From the NCBI GenBank assembly GCA_015499995.1, contig JADNRV010000064.1:209751-273750 (forward strand): a stretch of DNA of 64,000 nt. Direction: 5' to 3'. Position numbers and translations under genes: made by a program. The stretch comes from Flammula alnicola. Lineage: Eukaryota > Basidiomycota > Agaricomycetes > Agaricales > Strophariaceae. Shown here one piece after another: positions 58,723-64,000 of the stretch; position 1 is the stretch's first letter, and the number at the start of each line of letters is the position of its first letter. The notes below the pieces were generated by a model. The model did no database searches. It was not told the DNA's origin and worked only from the letters and a program-made list of their open reading frames with translations.

Positions 58723-58917
58723 AGTCGACAGTGTTAAAGTAGATGTAGAAGTAACTTTACCGAATGTGAATTTGATTACAATATCCACGAAACTCAATCA
58801 CTCAAGTCCACCCGCCAGTCTTGACTCTTTGCCGCAACTTTTTCTTGTCCTTTCCCTCTCCGTTACCCGCCTTTCCTTCACTGCTTCCCTTCTGTCCTAA
58901 ATAGTACCCTTACAGCT
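58723..58917. promoter_or_regulatory. Shared promoter of the divergent CACTA genes
   Basis: Only about 195 bases separate the two start codons. The plus-strand side is C/T-rich just before 58918. No TATA box is clear. Confidence 0.4.
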
Positions 58918-60032
58918 ATGCCAGTCAAAGCTCAGTCTTCTGGAAAGGAGAACACACCTTTGAAAGATACGGGCGCTCATCGAACTGCCAGACAAACAAA
59001 TGGTCAACCGCCAGCAGAAGTTGACAATGCTGGTCCGGATCTCCAGGCGATCTTGGCGAGGATGGAGAAACTTGATGGTTAGTGCAATTTACTTGACATA
59101 CGCGTTGTTGACTCACAATTATTGTAGCTGACCTGCGGAAGGAGCGGAAAGAGAACGAAGTCCTCGCCCAGAAGCTCAACGCTCAAGCTGAGAATGCTGA
59201 AGATGTTAATCAAGAACATGAGGCCCTGGAGAACAGGTTACTTGAGCTTGAACGTGAGTTATACCACTGCTCTCACCGTCAAAAGTTCTCTCATTCTCTT
59301 TTTATTGCCCAGAAACTCTGACTGAAGAACGTGATGCTAACGCGCAACTTCAAGATCGTCTTGAGGCACTCGAGGATGAAGGGGAGGCCAGTGACAACAA
59401 CAAGTTGCCAATGATAAACCGCCCCAAGGGAACAGCTGGCCAGCATTGGAGCATCCAGGAGGCGATGGGACTTGCTGGCTCGGATAGGAAAACGGATGCA
59501 TATCAGGGGATACAGGTAAGTGACAATATTTCTCATTAGAATCAATAATAATCTTACTTGATGATTTAGCGAAATCTCAGAGACCTCGTCCACAATGCGC
59601 GGATACGATGGCAGTCTCCCTGGAATGAGATTTCCGCCAGTGACAAATCGAAGCTCTTCCAAGTGGTGTGTTTGGCGGTGCATCTCAAAACAGCGTGTGT
59701 ACATATTGTTCTGATCTCCGTTTCACCCCTAGGCCAGGGAACAGCACCCGCTTTTGAAACATTACACAAACGACTGGGCGACAGCGGAGCTTGTTAAGCA
59801 ATACATGAAGAACAGGCGAGGAAGCGCTTACCGTAACGGATGGCTCACACCTCCCGCAAAATTCGCGCACCTCCAGGCCAACTCGAATAAGCGCGATCCG
59901 GGCGCTTCCCGAACAAAGCGAGCCAAGGTGTCTTTAGCTGCCAAGAAGAAAGGGAAAAAGGTAGCAATAGCACCTCGGAGGAGATCTCCGACAGCTGGTT
60001 CCTCTGACGGTCCTGATGGTTTGGAGGACTGA
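58918..60032 (+). CDS. CACTA companion gene, coiled-coil protein, 294 aa
   Basis: Exons 58918-59077, 59128-59253, 59313-59515, 59570-59665 and 59733-60032 total 885 nt with no internal stop. The N-terminus is Ser/Pro-rich. Residues of about 45-130 form a Glu/Leu-rich coiled coil (LARMEKLDADLRKERKENEV, LENRLLELEQ). A conserved block follows: WSIQEAMGL, LRDLVHNARIRWQSPW and NDWATAELVKQYMKNRR. The C-terminus is very basic (KKKGKKVAIAPRRR), as in a DNA-binding or nuclear protein. CACTA elements of plants encode a second DNA-binding protein that works with the transposase. A similar role is inferred here from position and charge only. Confidence 0.85.
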
Positions 60033-60082
60033 TATGTGGCGCCGTGTAATTTGGCAGCAGGTAATTCGGGAATTGGTCTCAT

Positions 60083-60559
60083 TTATGTAATCACAAGAAC
60101 AACCTATTCTATAGTCGCAATAACAACCTATTCTATAGTCAATAACAACCTATTCTATGGTCAATAACAACCTATTCTATACTGAAGTGAATGCGATGAC
60201 AGGTTCATTTTAACCCTCAATAGGTTGATTTTTTGATGTAAAATGCCCGCGATATCAACCTACCATATAGTGAATCTAATCCGCTACTTGGATGTTATTT
60301 AGCCAGTGATAGGTCAGTTTTCAGTATAATATAGGTTGGTCAACACTCTGTGTCAGGTTGATTATAAACCTTACCGAGCTATTTGTACATAGGTTGAAAA
60401 GTTAAAAAATAGGTTATAAATTAACCAAAGGTGCCAACCTACTTAAAAGGTTGATCACCAACCTAACGAAGATGAAAATCATCCTTTTATTTACTAATAT
60501 GCAACCTAACTTAGGTCTAATCCTTAGGTTGACCATCAACCTGGGCCGCCCGCACAGAG
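60083..60559. repeat. CACTA right end with tandem and subterminal repeats
   Basis: AACAACCTATTCTATAGTC-like units repeat four times at about 60099-60180. Then about fifteen AGGTTG/CAACCT motifs in both orientations run up to the right terminal repeat. Confidence 0.88.
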
Positions 60560-61275
60560 TTACTAGCCTCATGGCACCAAAAGGTGTTTGGAACGTAGTC
60601 AAGTCCCTTGAACTTTCCGCGAGTAATCTCTCGTCATACCCAACAAACAAGTCGAACATACCACCACACGCTCACCCTGCAAAATGTGATGCTAATTCAT
60701 CCGTTGCGGGTGGTACTCCTGAGTGCACTATGGTTACCGCATTCAGTGGTTCCAAACTATGCACGATCCTCAGTTTCCCATTCTTCTTTAGTACCGCGAA
60801 CCAGTGGAAACGGTAAGGCGAGTTAGATGATTCATATACATTGGAGCATCTTTTGTCCGCTATCATGTCACACAATTCCTTGTATATTCCTGGCGGAATA
60901 GGTATGTTTTTCAACACCCAAGGCTTATGCTCTATTGTTGGAATTTCTACCAGTGGAAAGTATTCTTCTTTGAAGCATCCTTTCTCAGTTTCGTCCCATG
61001 TGAATGCCTCATTTTGTAGCATCATAAGGTGGTGCATTAATTTCTTTTCCTCATCCCACAAGAACTCTTCCGAGTGTACCTCATCAAATTGTTGTTTTCT
61101 CTCCTCGGTATATCATCCCATTGGTACGAAGTCCAGTGGACTGGGAGTCCGCGTCAGCATTTCTGCTAATGGATCACCTTTGATATCACGCTTGATTCTG
61201 AAGCATTCAGGCAGGTCCTGGAAGACGGGTTTCACTTTCTTGGCCACAGGTTTATACTTCTTTCCCGCGAACTGA
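60560..61275 (-). pseudogene. gypsy reverse transcriptase, N-terminal part
   Basis: Reads YKPVAKKVKPV, then LTRTPSPLDFVPMG, a TGA at 61113-61115 where Arg is expected, YTEERKQQ, and then a long open stretch including MWDEEKKLMHHLML-like and FHWFAVLKKNGKLRIVHSLE (RT fingers). After a frame change near 60660 it continues LFVGYDERLLAESSRDLTTF and GAMRLVT, where CACTA interrupts. RT copies element RNA into DNA. It is broken by the stop, the frameshift and the insertion. Confidence 0.9.
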
Positions 61276-61279
61276 CTCT

Positions 61280-62184
61280 TCATTTGAATGATTTGAGCCT
61301 TAGTCCTGGAGGTGACTGTGCCTTCGATTTGGGTTTCGCGCGGGTTTTTACGTGCGCACCGTCCAGTATTTCCTGCGTGTAAAACTGTTTCCCGCTGTAC
61401 CGTTGACCCATGAATTTCTTTATTTTCTCTTTTTCGCTATCCTCAATGTCCGCGTGTTCCGCTGCTTGTTCGAGAAACGCGTTCATTAACCCGGCTTGGG
61501 TAAATGTTCCATTCTGCGATGTAGTGTATCCTACTATCTTCACCTCTTTTGTATTCTCATCATAGTCGAATACCACGGCCGTCTCTCCTTGACTGTTCAT
61601 CAACTCATCGAGATCTGAAAAGCCTGCCCAGTCCCTTTCCTTAGGTACTTGGGTGGCCGCCCGCGTTCATAAGTAGGTAACACTACTTTTCGGCCAGACT
61701 GAGGGTCAGTCAGTGTGATTGTTTGATCGCCGTCCGTCGCGTTCTGAATGTTACTTGCGGTTAACACGTCAAACGGACGCCCTAATAGGATTTTATATGC
61801 CGGGCCATTTATGATATGGACTTGTAACAAGAGCGTCATGTCGCCGCACTTGAATGGTATATTACGCGCCAAACCTAAGGTTGATTCTATATGGCCTTGG
61901 GCGCTTTGCATGTTAATCGTTATTCCGGGATTCCAGCTGATTCCCAGTGTTACCGCTATATCTTTAGACATCGAGACAATTTGTGACCCGCTGTCCAATA
62001 GTGCTTCTTCCTCGTCAACATTGTTAACTGTTGGATAGATAGCTCTAAGGGCGTGCGAGTCTCTCGCGCCATAGATAGTCTTCGGTTTCTCTCCTTCCGG
62101 TAAATCATTCAGGTACTGCACTATGGGATCATGCACCATAATGGCACCCTTTGGGCCATCCTCACAGTCTTCTGTTAGGACCAT
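61280..62184 (-). pseudogene. gypsy aspartic protease and linker to RT
   Basis: The frame 62184-61600 contains SHALRAIYPTVNNVDEEE, then ALLDSGSQIVSMS with the DSG active site (near 61980-62003), then GPAYKILLGRPFDVL, the flap and C-terminal part of retroviral-type proteases. A frame change at about 61600 leads to an acidic/Lys-rich linker ending near 61280. The protease processes the polyprotein. The catalytic Asp is present, but the polyprotein frame is interrupted on both sides. Confidence 0.88.
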
Positions 62185-64000
62185 ATAGCCGCGTACGGTA
62201 GATCTTCTAACATTATGCTATCTTCAGGTACTTCTGCGATAAGTACGTTGCTATTAGCGGGCGCGCTATTCACTATTCCTTCATCGCTTTCTGATTCTTC
62301 TGAGTCGGTTACATCTTCAACCGTGGCCGCGAAGTGGTTGTTCGTGGGCGTAGTAGGAACGCGCACACGCGTAACTTGACGCGCCATTTCTTTCATGACT
62401 GCCGGTGATGATCCTAGCACTTGACCGATTGTTGCGCCAATAGGCGTGTTTAGTATGGCTTCGGCAACCTCTCGGTTTAACGCGCCTTTCTGTACTGGGG
62501 CCTGAGTTCGGTACGCGGGTCCTTCCTTCTCAGGCGCCGGTCTCTCTTTGTCTGTTCTCGCAACTTCGTGAGTGGAGGGACTTCGAGGAATGGCAACTCT
62601 GGGGGCGGTTGGGTTTCCGCGGATTCCTGGACCTCAGGTTCAGCAATTCTGACCGTGCGTTTCGCCGCAGGTCTTGGTGGTATTACAACTTCAACTGTTT
62701 TCTTGTTTTTCCGCATGTTTCTTGTCTGACTAAAATTATATAGGTCCTCCGGGGCTTTCGATGAAGGGAACTTAGTCATTCTCCCAGCACCAGCTATTCC
62801 CTTCATTGAACGGTTCAGAAATCCGAATCCTCCAGATCCTCAGACTCAACACCCCTTGTCCTGCGAGAAATAAGGTATTGATGTACGTCCTCTATGTCAA
62901 GGAGGTCCAATAATTCCTCTACTTTATCTTGCGTTTGGGGCGGTTGCGGCTGAGCGATCTGTGCTAACTGTATAATACCCGGCGCATTTACTCCAGTATA
63001 GAAACTGTTTCTATTTGCCGCGGATTGTAGAGCCGCTGTCGTCTTTTTCTGACACGCGTGTTCTACGCGTTCTTTTGTCGTTGCTCCGCCTTCATATGGA
63101 ACGGGACGCCCATCGATCATTCTGACGCGCCCTAGCGAATCTACAGTGATCCAGCCAGCGTCTAGGTGATGTGCACGATGCGGACATTCATTTTTCATAT
63201 GACCGTCTTCGCCACAGTAGAAACATCCACTGCTTCGAGGCGCATTGTTTCCCGCACATCGGCTGCTGTGGTCTATACAGCTGTGGTAACGGTGGACCCA
63301 TAGGAGGCATAAACTGCTGTTGGCTGACTTGACGCTGCATAGTGGACTGTTGTTGCATTAGACGTGCCAATTCGCCTAACTGATTAGACATTTTGGCTTC
63401 GCGCGCCTCTAGTTGTTTTTCGCGTATATTGAACTGGTCTTTGAGCGCGGCTACCGTTTGATTTACTTCCTCGATTTTAATAGAGGTAGAGCTGATCCTT
63501 TCATAGCCGCCTCCACCGTCCGCATTTTTGTATGTGACTCGCGAACCCTTAGCCATGTCAATCGCCGCGTCAATGGTCTCATTCAATTTGTACTTGTCTT
63601 CTGGTCGTCGGACAGCAGCAGTAGCCGCGCTAGTGCCGATTCTGTCTAATAAGTCCAGTTGATTTTGTATTAATTGTCTGAACTCGGGGGTCAAGCATGA
63701 CAGGAACATGTCTACAGCTTCGCGGTTAGACAACAGTACCGGTTCTTCCTGGAGTCTCAAGGCTTCTGCGCGGAACGCGCGTTTTAATGCTTGGAGATCA
63801 GACAAGTCCGACATGCTAATCCCGCGATGCTGTTTGCACACAGTTTGCAGTCTTTTCAACGAGCCTCTGTCCTCGTCCATGGCTTCTTCATATTCTTCAA
63901 TAACTTCTTTCTTGAACCTCTTCCAATCTTTGCTTTTGTAATTCTCCAGCGTTTCCCACTCTCTTTCCTGCGCGCATCCGCGTATTTCCCCAGCGTTCTA
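62175..64000 (-). pseudogene. gypsy gag and gag-pol junction
   Basis: Enters from the right edge with WETLENYKSKDWKRFKKEVI, the capsid start, followed by helices through AVDMFLSCLTPEFRQLI. A coiled-coil Gln/Met-rich segment follows, then the zinc knuckle CFYCGEDGHMKNEC (near 63190-63230) in a frame shifted by one base (break near 63255-63270). The frame ends at 62815. Further shifted frames (62806-62477, 62420-62175) carry the Arg/Pro-rich and acidic spacer before protease. Gag packages element RNA. At least three frame changes make it inactive. Confidence 0.88.

Larger units (their letters stand above)
52828..60559. mobile_element. CACTA (CMC) transposon, apparently complete, 7.7 kb
   Basis: Left end CACTGTGGGAGCGGC; right end, complemented, CTCTGTGCGGGCGGCC. 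It is flanked by TTA (52825-52827 and 60560-60562), the 3-bp duplication typical of CACTA elements. Removal rejoins the gypsy RT codons exactly (MRLVTLPMGW). Subterminal AGGTTG/CAACCT repeats are dense at both ends. It carries a tnp2 transposase on the minus strand, a divergent second gene on the plus strand, two strong hairpins and a left third with no recognised gene. Both genes are open throughout, so it may be autonomous. Confidence 0.95.
49917..64000 (-). mobile_element. Ty3/gypsy retrotransposon, decayed, split by CACTA, runs off right edge
   Basis: On the minus strand from the right edge the order is gag (64000 to about 62815), linker, aspartic protease (about 62184-61600), reverse transcriptase (61275-60563 and 52824-52350), RNase H (about 52300-51850), integrase (about 51350-50630) and a chromodomain-like/C-terminal tail to a stop at 49917. 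Integrase after RNase H defines the gypsy class. Multiple frameshifts and a TGA break it. No 3' LTR was found beyond 49917, where G4 lies. The 5' LTR is outside the window. Confidence 0.93.

Noticed and set aside
1..64000. tRNA, rRNA or snRNA genes
   Set aside because: No cloverleaf or rRNA-like sequence was recognised by eye. The only tRNA-related signal is the copia primer-binding site.

Overview
The window is a stretch of a basidiomycete mushroom genome (Agaricomycetes, probably Agaricales). The evidence is a host gene split by 18 short GT-AG introns of about 45-70 nt, and transposon families typical of that group: Ty1/copia, Ty3/gypsy, BED-zinc-finger hAT, and two-gene CACTA. Nearly everything right of 13 kb is mobile DNA, much of it nested.

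Layout. 1-212: last part of a copper amine oxidase gene, broken. 213-5.8 kb: no recognisable gene. 5.85-9.52 kb: an apparently intact prolyl oligopeptidase gene of 19 exons (745 aa; catalytic Ser588/Asp672/His708). 9.5-13.4 kb: no recognised gene. 13.4-14.2 kb: a gypsy gag remnant. 15.0-33.8 kb: a copia retrotransposon on the minus strand (target duplication ACATA). Its 5' LTR is split by a hAT transposon (20330-33469, duplication ACCTCAGT). The hAT transposase gene is split by a 7.2-kb non-coding inverted-repeat element, here called E1 (22338-29502, duplication TTACAAG). E1 itself carries a solo LTR (27785-29245, duplication CCGC). A second non-coding element (E5) and a MITE-like element (E3) lie in the right arm of the hAT. 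Four successive insertions can thus be ordered from target-site duplications alone.

33.8-41.9 kb and 48.0-49.7 kb: four members (G1-G4) of an unrecognised spliced gene family. Each starts beside a polypurine tract and/or an LTR edge and has a dyad of the form TTGACTG-N4-CAGTCAA upstream. 42.8-47.8 kb: E2, a relative of E1. 49.9-64.0 kb: a decayed Ty3/gypsy element on the minus strand that runs off the right edge. Its reverse transcriptase is split by an apparently complete CACTA transposon (52828-60559, duplication TTA) with a tnp2 transposase and a divergent coiled-coil companion gene.

The most unusual material is the E1/E2/E5 family. These elements are non-coding. E1 and E2 have about 220-bp subterminal repeats, and all three have arrays of short units that each fold into a CAG/CTG-type hairpin, plus an ordered cassette of larger palindromes. 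Decay is uneven. One copy of the 1461-bp LTR has lost almost all CpG sites in the part I compared, and stop codons in copia and gypsy are of the CGA-to-TGA type. The hAT transposase, CACTA genes and prolyl oligopeptidase are open throughout. All family assignments come from reading the sequence; no database search was run.
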